A DNA stretch of 64,000 nucleotides from Liolophura sinensis (Eukaryota; Mollusca; Polyplacophora; Chitonida; Chitonidae): positions 1 through 64,000 of the forward strand of contig NW_027018150.1 in assembly GCF_032854445.1 (NCBI RefSeq). The letters are read 5' to 3'. Both the position numbers and the translations under genes were made by a program. Under the pieces are notes generated by a model. That model was not told where the DNA came from. It did no database searches and was given only the letters and a program-made list of their open reading frames with translations. Of the stretch, positions 35,302 to 48,100 are shown piece by piece; positions within the stretch are counted from its first letter, which is position 1; each line of letters begins with the position of its first letter.

Positions 35302-38300
35302 TAAATGTAGCCGATTTCAATTAGCAAAAAGCCCAGGCAAAAATCCAAAAGTGGAAAAACTGTTCCAATGCTGCTGGTAAGAGGCTAATCCGACATATTT
35401 TGTGACGAGATATCGAATGGTGCAAACCGCGTTGCTCTCCGACCAATACTTTTGGCTGTAGCGACAATTGAATGAGCATTTATGATAAAATTACGTGCCC
35501 AGCAACGGCTCTTACTCCATGGAAACCAAGGAAATTTGCAATTTTTAAACAGCTGGAGATGCCTGGCCCAATTGCGCATCTTTTTTCACCTTATTGATGT
35601 GGGTCAGTGTTCAATTGTACTTTTTACAGCAGACTATATCAAGTACCTTGTTGTTTTTATATACAAATGGTGTGGTTTTTCAACATGTAGATAAAGACAT
35701 TGAGTTTGTCTTCGACTTAGAAGTAAGACAATTGCTGGGTGAGTTAAATGGGCTTGGCCCAAAGATTTGACGTCCTCTGGGCTACCGAAGGGCACATAAC
35801 TTATAATCAAAAGTTGAATACAGTAATGACCAGTCGCGATATTACATAGTAAATGTAGCCGATTTCAATTAGCAAAAAGCCCAGGCAAAAATCCAAAAGT
35901 GGAAAAACTGTTCCAATGCTGCTGGTAAGAGGCTAATCCGACGTATTTTGTGACGAGAAATCGAATGGTGCAAATTGCATTGCTCTCCGACCAATACTTT
36001 TGGCTGTAGCGACAATTGAATTAGAATATATGTGAAAATCACGTGCCCAGCAACGGCTCTTACTCCATGGAAACCAAGGAAATTTGCAACTTTTCAACAG
36101 CTGGAGATGCCTGGCCCAATTGCGCATCTTTTGGCACCTTATTGATGTGGGTCAGTGTTTAATTGTACTTTTTACAGCAGACTATATCAAGTACCTTGTG
36201 TTTTTTATATACAAATGGTGTGGTTTTTCAACATGTAGATAAAGACATTGAGTTTGTCTTCGACTTAGAAGTAAGACAATTGCTGGATGAGTTAAATGGG
36301 CTTGGCCCAAAGATTTGACGTCTTCTGGGCTACCGAAGGGCACATAACTTATAATCAAAAGTTGAATATAGTAATGACCAGTCGCGATATTACATAGTAA
36401 ATGTAGCCGAATTGAAATAGCAAAAAGCCCAGGCAAAAATCCAAAAGTGGAAAAACTGTTCCAATTCTGCTGGTAAGAGGCTAATCCGACGTATTTTGTG
36501 ACGAGAAATCGAATGGTGCAAACCGCGTTGCTCTCCGACCAATACTTTTGGCTGTAGCGACAATTGAATGAGCATTTATGTGAAAATCACGTGCCTAACA
36601 ACGGCTCTTACTCCATGGAAACCAAGGAAATTTGCAATTTTTCAACAGATGGAGATGCCTGGCCAAATTGCGCATCTTTTGGCACCTTATTGATGTGGAT
36701 CAGTGTTCAATTGTACTTTTTACAGCAGACTGTATCAAGTACCTTGTGTTTTTTATATACAAATGGTGTGGTTTCTCAACATGTAGATAAAGACATTGAG
36801 TTTGTCTTCGACTTAGAAGTAAGACAATTGCTGGATGAGTTAAATGGGCTTGGCCCAAAGATTTGACGTCTTCTGGGCTACCGAAGGGCACATAACTTAT
36901 AATCAAAAGTTGAATATAGTAATGACCAGTCGCGATATTACATAGTAAATGTAGCCGAATTGAATTAGCAAAAAGCCCAGGCAAAAATCCAAAAGTGGAA
37001 AAACTGTTCCAATGCTGCTGGTAAGAGGCTAATCCGACTTATTTTGTGACGAGAAATCGAATGGTGCAAACCGCGTTGCTCTCCGCCCAATACTTTTGGC
37101 TGTAGCGACAATTGAATGAGCATTTATGTGAAAATCACGTGCCCAGCAACGGCTCTTACTCCATGGAAACCAAGGAAATTTGCAATTTTTCAACAGCTGG
37201 AGATGCCTGGCCAAATTGCGCATCTTTTGGCACCTTATTGATGTGGGTCAGTGTTTAATTGTACTTTTTACAGCAGACTGTATCAAGTACCTTGTGTTTT
37301 TTATATACAAATGGTGTGGTTTTTCAACATGTAGATAAAGACATTGAGTTTGTCTTCGACTTAGAAGTAAGACAATTGCTGGATGAGTTAAATGGGCTTG
37401 GCCCAAAGATTTGACGTCTTCTGGGCTACCGAAGGGCACATAACTTATAATCAAAAGTTGAATATAGTAATGACCAGTCGCGATATTACATAGTAAATGT
37501 ACCCGAATTGAAATAGCAAAAAGCCCAGGCAAAAATCCAAAAGTGGAAAAACTGTTCCAATTCTGCTGGTAAAAGGCTAATCCGACGTATTTTGTGACGA
37601 GAAATCGAATGGTGCAAACCGCGTTGCTCTCCGACCAATACTTTTGGCTGTAGCGACAATTGAATGAGCATTTATGTGAAAATCACGTGCCTAACAACGG
37701 CTCTTACTCCATGGAAACCAAGGAAATTTGCAATTTTTCAACAGCTGGAGATGCCTGGCCAAATTGCGCATCTTTTGGCACCTTATTGATGTGGGTCAGT
37801 GTTTAATTGTACTTTTTACAGCAGACTGTATCAAGTACCTTGTGTTTTTTATATACAAATGGTGTGGTTTTTCAACATGTAGATAAAGACATTGAGTTTG
37901 TCTTCGACTTAGAAGTAAGACAATTGCTGGATGAGTTAAATGGGCTTGGCCCAAAGATTTGACGTCCTCTGGGCTACCGAAGGATACATAACTTATAATC
38001 AAAAGTTGAATACAGTAATGACCAGTCGCGATATTACATAGTAAATGTAGCCGATTTCAATTAGCAAAAAGCCCAGGCAAAAATCCAAAAGTGGAAAAAC
38101 TGTTCCAATGCTGCTGGTAAGAGGCTAATCCGACGTATTTTGTGACGAGAAATCGAATGGTGCAAACCGCGTTGCTCTCCGACCAATACTTTTGGCTGTA
38201 GCGACAATTGAATGAGCATTTATGTGAAAATCACGTGCCTAACAACGGCTCTTACTCCATGGAAACCAAGGAAATTTGCAATTTTTCAACAGCTGGAGAT

Positions 38301-39220
38301 GCCTGGCCCAATTGCGCATCTTTTGGCACCTTATTGATGTGGGTCAGTGTTTAATTGTACTTTTTACAGCAGACTGTATCAAGTACCTTGTTGTTTTTAT
38401 ATACAAATGGTGTGGTTTTTCAACATGTAGATAAAGACATTGAGTTTGTCTTCGACTTAGAAGTAAGACAATTGCTGGATGAGTTAAATGGGCTTGGCCC
38501 AAAGATTTGACGTCTTCTGGGCTACCGAAGGGCACATAACTTATAATCAAAAGTTGAATATAGTAATGACCAGTCGCGATATTACATAGTAAATGTACCC
38601 GAATTGAAATAGCAAAAAGCCCAGGCAAAAATCCAAAAGTGGAAAAACTGTTCCAATTCTGCTGGTAAGAGGCTAATCCGACGTATTTTGTGACGAGAAA
38701 TCGAATGGTGCAAACCGCGTTGCTCTCCGACCAATACTTTTGGCTGTAGCGACAATTGAATGAGCATTTATGTGAAAATCACGTGCCTAACAACGGCTCT
38801 TACTCCATGGAAACCAAGGAAATTTGCAATTTTTCAACAGCTGGAGATGCCTGGCCCAATTGCGCATCTTTTGGCACCTTATTGATGTGGGTCAGTGTTT
38901 AATTGTACTTTTTACAGCAGACTGTATCAAGTACCTTGTGTTTTTTATATACAAATGGTGTGGTTTTTCAACATGTAGATAAAGACATTGAGTTTGTCTT
39001 CGACTTAGAAGTAAGACAATTGCTGGATGAGTTAAATGGACTTGGCCCAAAGATTTGACGTCTTCTGGGCTACCGAAGGGCACATAACTTATAATCAAAA
39101 GTTGAATATAGTAATGACCAGTCGCGATATTACATAGTAAATGTAGCCGAATTTAATTAGCAAAAAACCCAGGCAAAAATCCAAAAGTGGAAAAACTGTT
39201 CCAATGCTGCTGGTAAGAGG

Positions 39221-40511
39221 CTAATCCGACGTATTTTGTGACGAGAAATCGAATGGTGCAAACCGCGTTGCTCTCCGACCAATACTTTTGGCTGTAGCGA
39301 CAATTGAATGAGCATTTATGATAAAATTACGTGCCCAGCAACGGCTCTTACTCCATGGAAACCAAGGAAATTTGAAATTTTTAAACAGCTGGAGATGCCT
39401 GGCCCAATTGCGCATCTTTTTTCACCTTATTGATGTGGGTCAGTGTTCAATTGTACTTTTTACAGCAGACTATATCAAGTACCTTGTTGTTTTTATATAC
39501 AAATGGTGTGGTTTTTCAACATGTAGATAAAGAAATTGAGATTGTCTTCGACTTAGAAGTAAGACAATTGCTGGGTGAGTTAAATGGGCTTGGCCCAAAG
39601 ATTTGACGTCCTCTGGGCTACCGAAGGATACATAACTTATAATCAAAAGTTGAATACAGTAATGACCAGTCGCGATATTACATAGTAAATGTAGCCGATT
39701 TCAATTAGCAAAAAGCCCAGGCAAAAATCCAAAAGTGGAAAAACTGTTCCAATGCTGCTGGTAAGAGGCTAATCCGACGTATTTTGTGACGAGAAATCGA
39801 ATGGTGCAAACCGCGTTGCTCTCCGACCAATACTTTTGGCTGTAGCGACAATTAAATGAGCATTTATGATAAAATTACGTGCCCAGCAACGGCTCTTACT
39901 CCATGGAAACCAAGGAAATTTGCAATTTTTCAACAGCTGGAGATGCCTGGCCCAATTGCGCATCTTTTTTCACCTTATTGATGTGGGTCAGTGTTCAATT
40001 GTACTTTTTACAGCAGACTATATCAAGTACCTTGTTGTTTTTATATACAAATGGTGTGGTTTTTCAACATGTAGATAAAGACATTGAGTTTGTCTTCGAC
40101 TTAGAAGTAAGACAATTGCTGGGTGAGTTAAATGGGCTTGGCCCAAAGATTTGACGTCCTCTGGGCTACCGAAGGATACATAACTTATAATCAAAAGTTG
40201 AATACAGTAATGACCAGTCGCGATATTACATAGTAAATGTAGCCGATTTCAATTAGCAAAAAGCCCAGGCAAAAATCCAAAAGTGGAAAAACTGTTCCAA
40301 TGCTGCTGGTAAGAGGCTAATCCGACGTATTTTGTGACGAGAAATCGAATGGTGCAAACCGCATTGCTCTCCGACCAATACTTTTGGCTGTAGCGACAAT
40401 TGAATTAGAATATATGTGAAAATCACGTGCCCAGCAACGGCTCTTACTCCATGGAAACCAAGGAAATTTGCAACTTTTCAACAGCTGGAGATGCCTGGCC
40501 CAATTGCGCAT
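39221..40511. repeat. D1-D2-D3 block 6
   Basis: Starts 8 monomers (-1 base) after block 5. D1 carries ATTGAGATTGTC at about 39535, shared only with block 7. D2 is the AATTAAATG subtype. D3 has TTAGAATATATG and CAACTTTTCAAC. Confidence 0.85.
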
Positions 40512-41960
40512 CTTTTGGCACCTTATTGATGTGGGTCAGTGTTCAATTGTACTTTTTACAGCAGACTGTATCAAGTACCTTGTGTTTTTTATATACAAAT
40601 GGTGTGGTTTCTCAACATGTAGATAAAGACATTGAGTTTGTCTTCGACTTAGAAGTAAGACAATTGCTGGATGAGTTAAATGGGCTTGGCCCAAAGATTT
40701 GACGTCTTCTGGGCTACCGAAGGGCACATAACTTATAATCAAAAGTTGAATATAGTAATGACCAGTCGCGATATTACATAGTAAATGTAGCCGAATTGAA
40801 TTAGCAAAAAGCCCAGGCAAAAATCCAAAAGTGGAAAAACTGTTCCAATGCTGCTGGTAAGAGGCTAATCCGACGTATTTTGTGACGAGAAATCGAATGG
40901 TGCAAACCGCGTTGCTCTCCGACCAATACTTTTGGCTGTAGCGACAATTGAATGAGCATTTATGTGAAAATCACGTGCCCAGCAACGGCTCTTACTCCAT
41001 GGAAACCAAGGAAATTTGCAATTTTTCAACAGCTGGAGATGCCTGGCCAAATTGCGCATCTTTTGGCACCTTATTGATGTGGGTCAGTGTTTAATTGTAC
41101 TTTTTACAGCAGACTGTATCAAGTACCTTGTGTTTTTTATATACAAATGGTGTGGTTTTTCAACATGTAGATAAAGACATTGAGTTTGTCTTCGACTTAG
41201 AAGTAAGACAATTGCTGGATGAGTTAAATGGGCTTGGCCCAAAGATTTGACGTCCTCTGGGCTACCGAAGGATACATAACTTATAATCAAAAGTTGAATA
41301 CAGTAATGACCAGTCGCGATATTACATAGTAAATGTAGCCGATTTCAATTAGCAAAAAGCCCAGGAAAAAATCCAAAAGTGGAAAAACTGTTCCAATGCT
41401 GCTGGTAAGAGGCTAATCCGACGTATTTTGTGACGAGAAATCGAATGGTGCAAACCGCGTTGCTCTCCGACCAATACTTTTGGCTGTAGCGACAATTGAA
41501 TGAGCATTTATGTGAAAATCACGTGCCTAACAACGGCTCTTACTCCATGGAAACCAAGGAAATTTGCAACTTTTCAACAGCTGGAGATGCCTGGCCAAAT
41601 TGCGCATCTTTTGGCACCTTATTGATGTGGGTCAGTGTTCAATTGTACTTTTTACAGCAGACTGTATCAAGTACCTTGTGTTTTTTATATACAAATGGTG
41701 TGGTTTCTCAACATGTAGATAAAGACATTGAGTTTGTCTTCGACTTAGAAGTAAGACAATTGCTGGATGAGTTAAATGGGCTTGGCCCAAAGATTTGACG
41801 TCTTCTGGGCTACCGAAGGGCACATAACTTATAATCAAAAGTTGAATATAGTAATGACCAGTCGCGATATTACATAGTAAATGTAGCCGAATTGAATTAG
41901 CAAAAAGCCCAGGCAAAAATCCAAAAGTGGAAAAACTGTTCCAATGCTGCTGGTAAGAGG
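40317..41960. repeat. 3-monomer repeat unit, copy 1 (1,644 bp)
   Basis: A D3-type monomer (TTAGAATATATG, about 40403) followed by two ordinary monomers. The set recurs at +1,644. TTCAATTG and TTTCTCAAC mark the first and third monomers. CCAGGAAAAAATCC at about 41362 is private to this copy. Confidence 0.8.
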
Positions 41961-43604
41961 CTAATCCGACGTATTTTGTGACGAGAAATCGAATGGTGCA
42001 AACCGCATTGCTCTCCGACCAATACTTTTGGCTGTAGCGACAATTGAATTAGAATATATGTGAAAATCACGTGCCCAGCAACGGCTCTTACTCCATGGAA
42101 ACCAAGGAAATTTGCAACTTTTCAATAGCTGGAGATGCCTGGCCCAATTGCGCATCTTTTGGCACCTTATTGATGTGGGTCAGTGTTCAATTGTACTTTT
42201 TACAGCAGACTGTATCAAGTACCTTGTGTTTTTTATATACAAATGGTGTGGTTTCTCAACATGTAGATAAAGACATTGAGTTTGTCTTCGACTTAGAAGT
42301 AAGACAATTGCTGGATGAGTTAAATGGGCTTGGCCCAAAGATTTGACGTCTTCTGGGCTACCGAAGGGCACATAACTTATAATCAAAAGTTGAATATAGT
42401 AATGACCAGTCGCGATATTACATAGTAAATGTAGCCGAATTGAATTAGCAAAAAGCCCAGGCAAAAATCCAAAAGTGGAAAAACTGTTCCAATGCTGCTG
42501 GTAAGAGGCTAATCCGACGTATTTTGTGACGAGAAATCGAATGGTGCAAACCGCGTTGCTCTCCGACCAATACTTTTGGCTGTAGCGACAATTGAATGAG
42601 CATTTATGTGAAAATCACGTGCCCAGCAACGGCTCTTACTCCATGGAAACCAAGGAAATTTGCAATTTTTCAACAGCTGGAGATGCCTGGCCAAATTGCG
42701 CATCTTTTGGCACCTTATTGATGTGGGTCAGTGTTTAATTGTACTTTTTACAGCAGACTGTATCAAGTACCTTGTGTTTTTTATATACAAATGGTGTGGT
42801 TTTTCAACATTTAGATAAAGACATTGAGTTTGTCTTCGACTTAGAAGTAAGACAATTGCTGGATGAGTTAAATGGGCTTGGCCCAAAGATTTGACGTCCT
42901 CTGGGCTACCGAAGGATACATAACTTATAATCAAAAGTTGAATACAGTAATGACCAGTCGCGATATTACATAGTAAATGTAGCCGATTTCAATTAGCAAA
43001 AAGCCCAGGCAAAAATCCAAAAGTGGAAAAACTGTTCCAATGCTGCTGGTAAGAGGCTAATCCGACGTATTTTGTGACGAGAAATCGAATGGTGCAAACC
43101 GCGTTGCTCTCCGACCAATACTTTTGGCTGTAGCGACAATTGAATGAGCATTTATGTGAAAATCACGTGCCTAACAACGGCTCTTACTCCATGGAAACCA
43201 AGGAAATTTGCAATTTTTCAACAGCTGGAGATGCCTGGCCCAATTGCGCATCTTTTGGCACCTTATTGATGTGGGTCAGTGTTCAATTGTACTTTTTACA
43301 GCAGACTGTATCAAGTACCTTGTGTTTTTTATATACAAATGGTGTGGTTTCTCAACATGTAGATAAAGACATTGAGTTTGTCTTCGACTTAGAAGTAAGA
43401 CAATTGCTGGATGAGTTAAATGGGCTTGGCCCAAAGATTTGACGTCTTCTGGGCTACCGAAGGGCACATAACTTATAATCAAAAGTTGAATATAGTAATG
43501 ACCAGTCGCGATATTACATAGTAAATGTAGCCGAATTGAATTAGCAAAAAGCCCAGGCAAAAATCCAAAAGTGGAAAAACTGTTCCAATGCTGCTGGTAA
43601 GAGG
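41961..43604. repeat. 3-monomer repeat unit, copy 2, grading into a dimer
   Basis: Second trimer starting with the D3-type monomer at about 42047. CAATAGCTGG near 42123 and AACATTTAGAT near 42807 are private. The last two monomer types then repeat once more at +1,096 (to about 44030) as a dimer, before D1 of block 7. Confidence 0.75.
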
Positions 43605-44152
43605 CTAATCCGACGTATTTTGTGACGAGAAATCGAATGGTGCAAACCGCGTTGCTCTCCGACCAATACTTTTGGCTGTAGCGACAATTGAATGAGCATT
43701 TATGTGAAAATCACGTGCCCAGCAACGGCTCTTACTCCATGGAAACCAAGGAAATTTGCAATTTTTCAACAGCTGGAGATGCCTGGCCAAATTGCGCATC
43801 TTTTGGCACCTTATTGATGTGGGTCAGTGTTTAATTGTACTTTTTACAGCAGACTGTATCAAGTACCTTGTGTTTTTTATATACAAATGGTGTGGTTTTT
43901 CAACATGTAGATAAAGACATTGAGTTTGTCTTCGACTTAGAAGTAAGACAATTGCTGGATGAGTTAAATGGGCTTGGCATAAAGATTTGACGTCCTCTGG
44001 GCTACCGAAGGATACATAACTTATAATCAAAAGTTGAATACAGTAATGACCAGTCGCGATATTACATAGTAAATGTAGCCGATTTCAATTAGCAAAAAGC
44101 CCAGGCAAAAATCCAAAAGTGGAAAAACTGTTCCAATGCTGCTGGTAAGAGG

Positions 44153-45135
44153 CTAATCCGACGTATTTTGTGACGAGAAATCGAATGGTGCAAACCGCGT
44201 TGCTCTCCGACCAATACTTTTGGCTGTAGCGACAATTGAATGAGCATTTATGATAAAATTACGTGCCCAGCAACGGCTCTTACTCCATGGAAACCAAGGA
44301 AATTTGAAATTTTTAAACAGCTGGAGATGCCTGGCCCAATTGCGCATCTTTTTTCACCTTATTGATGTGGGTCAGTGTTCAATTGTACTTTTTACAGCAG
44401 ACTATATCAAGTACCTTGTTGTTTTTATATACAAATGGTGTGGTTTTTCAACATGTAGATAAAGAAATTGAGATTGTCTTCGACTTAGAAGTAAGACAAT
44501 TGCTGGGTGAGTTAAATGGGCTTGGCCCAAAGATTTGACGTCCTCTGGGCTACCGAAGGATACATAACTTATAATCAAAAGTTGAATACAGTAATGACCA
44601 GTCGCGATATTACATAGTAAATGTAGCCGATTTCAATTACCAAAAAGCCCAGGCAAAAATCCAAAAGTGGAAAAACTGTTCCAATGCTGCTGGTAAGAGG
44701 CTAATCCGACGTATTTTGTGACGAGAAATCGAATGGTGCAAACCGCGTTGCTCTCCGACCAATACTTTTGGCTGTAGCGACAATTAAATGAGCATTTATG
44801 ATAAAATTACGTGCCCAGCAACGGCTCTTACTCCATGGAAACCAAGGAAATTTGCAATTTTTCAACAGCTGGAGATGCCTGGCCCAATTGCGCATCTTTT
44901 TTCACCTTATTGATGTGGGTCAGTGTTCAATTGTACTTTTTACAGCAGACTATATCAAGTACCTTGTTGTTTTTATATACAAATGGTGTGGTTTTTCAAC
45001 ATGTAGATAAAGACATTGAGTTTGTCTTCGACTTAGAAGTAAGACAATTGCTGGGTGAGTTAAATGGGCTTGGCCCAAAGATTTGACGTCCTCTGGGCTA
45101 CCGAAGGATACATAACTTATAATCAAAAGTTGAAT
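44153..45135. repeat. D1-D2 block 7, truncated at compartment II/III boundary
   Basis: Starts 9 monomers after block 6 and shares ATTGAGATTGTC (about 44467). D1 and D2 are present, but the monomer where D3 is expected is a I/III-type copy with GGTAAAACTG, ATCCAATGG and CACTTATGG (about 45217-45318). The block was therefore cut by the exchange that joined compartments II and III. Confidence 0.85.
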
Positions 45136-48100
45136 ACAGTAATGACCAGTCGCGATATTACATAGTAAATGTAGCCGATTTCAATTAGCAAAAAGCCCAG
45201 GCAAAAATCCAAAAGTGGTAAAACTGTTCCAATGCTGCTGGTAAGAGGCTAATCCGACGTATTTTGTGACGAGAAATCCAATGGTGCAAACCGCGTTGCT
45301 CTCCGACCAACACTTATGGCTGTAGCGACAATTGAATGAGCATTTATGTGAAAATCACGTGCCTAACAACGGCTCTTACTCCATGGAAACCAAGGAAATT
45401 TGCAATTTTTCAACAGCTGGAGATGCCTGGCCCAATTGCGCATCTTTTGGCACCTTATTGATGTGGGTCAGTGTTCAATTGTACTTTTTACAGCAGACTG
45501 TATCAAGTACCTTGTTGTTTTTATATACAAATGGTGTGGTTTTTCAACATGTAGATAAAGACATTGAGTTTGTCTTCGACTTAGAAGTAAGACAATTGCT
45601 GGATGAGTTAAATGGGCTTGGCCCAAAGATTTGACGTCTTCTGGGCTACCGAAGGGCACATAACTTATAATCAAAAGTTGAATATAGTAATGACCAGTCG
45701 CGATATTACATAGTAAATGTAGCCGAATTGAATTAGCAAAAAGCCCAAGCAAAAATCCAAAAGTGGAAAAACTGTTCCAATGCTGCTGGTAAGAGGCTAA
45801 TCCGACGTATTTTGTGACGAGAAATCGAATGGTGCAAACCGCGTTGCTCTCCGACCAACACTTATGGCTGTAGCTACAATTGAATGAGCATTTATGTGAA
45901 AATCACGTGCCCAGCAACGGCTCTTACTCCATGGAAACCAAGGAAATTTGCAATTTTTCAACAGCTGGAGATGCCTGGCCCAATTGCGCATCTTTTGGCA
46001 CCTTATTGATGTGGGTCAGTGTTTAATTGTACTTTTTACAGCAGACTGTATCAAATACCTTGTGTTTTTTATATACAAATGGTGTGGTTTTTCAACATGT
46101 AGATAAAGACATTGAGTTTGTCTTCGACTTAGAAGTAAGACAATTGCTGGATGAGTTAAATGGGCTTGGCCCAAAGATTTGACGTCTTCTGGGCTACCGA
46201 AGGGCACATAACTTATAATCAAAAGTTGAATATAGTAATGACCAGTCGCGATATTACATAGTAAATGTAGCCTAATTTAATTAGCAAAAAGCCCAAGCAA
46301 AAATCCAAAAGTGGAAAAACTGCTCCAATGCTGCTGGTAAGAGGCTAATCCGACGTATTTTGTGACGAGAAATCGAATGGTGCAAACCGCGTTGCTCTCC
46401 GACCAATACTTTTGGCTGTAGCGACAATTGAATGAGCATTTATGTGAAAATCACGTGCCTAACAACGGCTCTTACTCCATGGAAACCAAGGAAATTTGCA
46501 ATTTTTCAACAGCTGGAGATGCCTGGCCCAATTGCGCATCTTTTGGCACCTTATTGATGTGGGTCAGTGTTTAATTGTACTTTTTACAGCAGACTGTATC
46601 AAGTACCTTGTGTTTTTTATATACAAATGGTGTGGTTTTTCAACATGTAGATAAAGACATTGAGTTTGTCTTCGACTTAGAAGTAAGACAATTGCTGGAT
46701 GAGTTAAATGGGCTTGGCCCAAAGATTTGACGTCTTCTGGGCTACCGAAGGGCACATAACTTATAATCAAAAGTTGACTATTGTAATGACCAGTCGCAAT
46801 ATTACATAGTAAATGTAGCCGATTTCAATTAGCAAAAAGCCCAGGCAAAAATCCAAAAGTGGTAAAACTGTTCCAATGCTGCTGGTAAGAGGCTAATCCG
46901 ACGTATTTTGTGACGAGAAATCCAATGGTGCAAACCGCGTTGCTCTCCGACCAACACTTATGGCTGTAGCTACAATTGAATGAGCATTTATGTGAAAATC
47001 ACGTGCCTAACAACGGCTCTTACTCCATGGAAACCAAGGAAATTTGCAATTTTTCAACAGCTGGAGATGCCTGGCCCAATTGCGCATCTTTTGGCACCTT
47101 ATTGATGTGGGTCAGTGTTCAATTGTACTTTTTACAGCAGACTGTATCAAGTACCTTGTGTTTTTTATATACAAATGGTGTGGTTTTTCAACATGTAGAT
47201 AAAGACATTGAGTTTGTCTTCGACTTAGAAGTAAGACAATTGCTGGATGAGTTAAATGGGCTTGGCCCAAAGATTTGACGTCTTCTGGGCTACCGAAGGG
47301 CACATAACTTATAATCAAAAGTTGAATATAGTAATGACCAGTCGCGATATTACATAGTAAATGTAGCCGAATTTAATTAGCAAAAAGCCCAAGCAAAAAT
47401 CCAAAAGTGGAAAAACTGTTCCAATGCTGCTGGTAAGAGGCTAATCCGACGTATTTTGTGACGAGAAATCGAATGGTGCAAACCGCGTTGCTCTCCGACC
47501 AATACTTTTGGCTGTAGCGACAATTGAATGAGCATTTATGTGAAAATCACGTGCCCAGCAACGGCTCTTACTCCATGGAAACCAAGGAAATTTGCAATTT
47601 TTCAACAGCTGGAGATGCCTGGCCCAATTGCGCATCTTTTGGCACCTTATTGATGTGGGTCAGTGTTTAATTGTACTTTTTACAGCAGACTGTATCAAAT
47701 ACCTTGTGTTTTTTATATACAAATGGTGTGGTTTTTCAACATGTAGATAAAGACATTGAGTTTGTCTTCGACTTAGAAGTAAGACAATTGCTGGATGAGT
47801 TAAATGGGCTTGGCCCAAAGATTTGACGTCTTCTGGGCTACCGAAGGGCACATAACTTATAATCAAAAGTTGAATATAGTAATGACCAGTCGCGATATTA
47901 CATAGTAAATGTAGCCTAATTTAATTAGCAAAAAGCCCAGGCAAAAATCCAAAAGTGGAAAAACTGTTCCAATGCTGCTGGTAAGAGGCTAATCCGACGT
48001 ATTTTGTGACGAGAAATCCAATGGTGCAAACCGCGTTGCTCTCCGACCAATACCTTTGGCTGTAGCGACAATTGAATGAGCATTTATGTGAAAATCACGT

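Larger units (their letters stand above)
34838..36127. repeat. D1-D2-D3 block 5, sister of block 4
   Basis: Starts 14 monomers (+2 bases) after block 4. D2 shares CGACATATTTTG and GAGATATCG (about 35391-35414). D1 has lost one G at about 35203-35206 (ATGGCTTGG), making it 547 bp. Confidence 0.85.
31442..37373. repeat. About 5.9-kb segment repeated at -7,672, copy 2
   Basis: Counterpart of 23770-29700. The register drifts from 7,672 to 7,674 and back to 7,673 through three single-base indels: +T near 33255, +A at 34259-34264 and -G near 35204. The right end of similarity is near GGATGAG here against GGGTGAG in copy 1. Confidence 0.8.
13015..44812. repeat. Monomers with the ATCACGTG site destroyed (16 copies)
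   Basis: ATAAAATTACGTG replaces GTGAAAATCACGTG in 16 monomers, with the ATGATAAAATT string starting at 13013, 13561, 15753, 16301, 19041, 22877, 23973, 27261, 27809, 31645, 34935, 35482, 39318, 39866, 44250 and 44798. All lie in compartment II and are D1 or D2. The change converts CACGTG to TACGTG. The span given is the range containing them, not one element. Confidence 0.9.
12950..45200. repeat. Compartment II: array segment rich in D-type monomers
   Basis: About 59 monomers. Its private variants are GTCCTCTGG, GGATACATA, GAATACAGT and ATAAAATTACGTG, which first appear at about 13015-13350 and last at about 44800-45135. The next monomer, at about 45217, shows GGTAAAACTG and then ATCCAATGG, typical of I and III. 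Ordinary monomers are interspersed, so the segment is a mosaic. It contains repeated D1-D2-D3 blocks and several overlapping multi-kilobase duplications listed separately. There is no non-satellite DNA. Confidence 0.8.
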
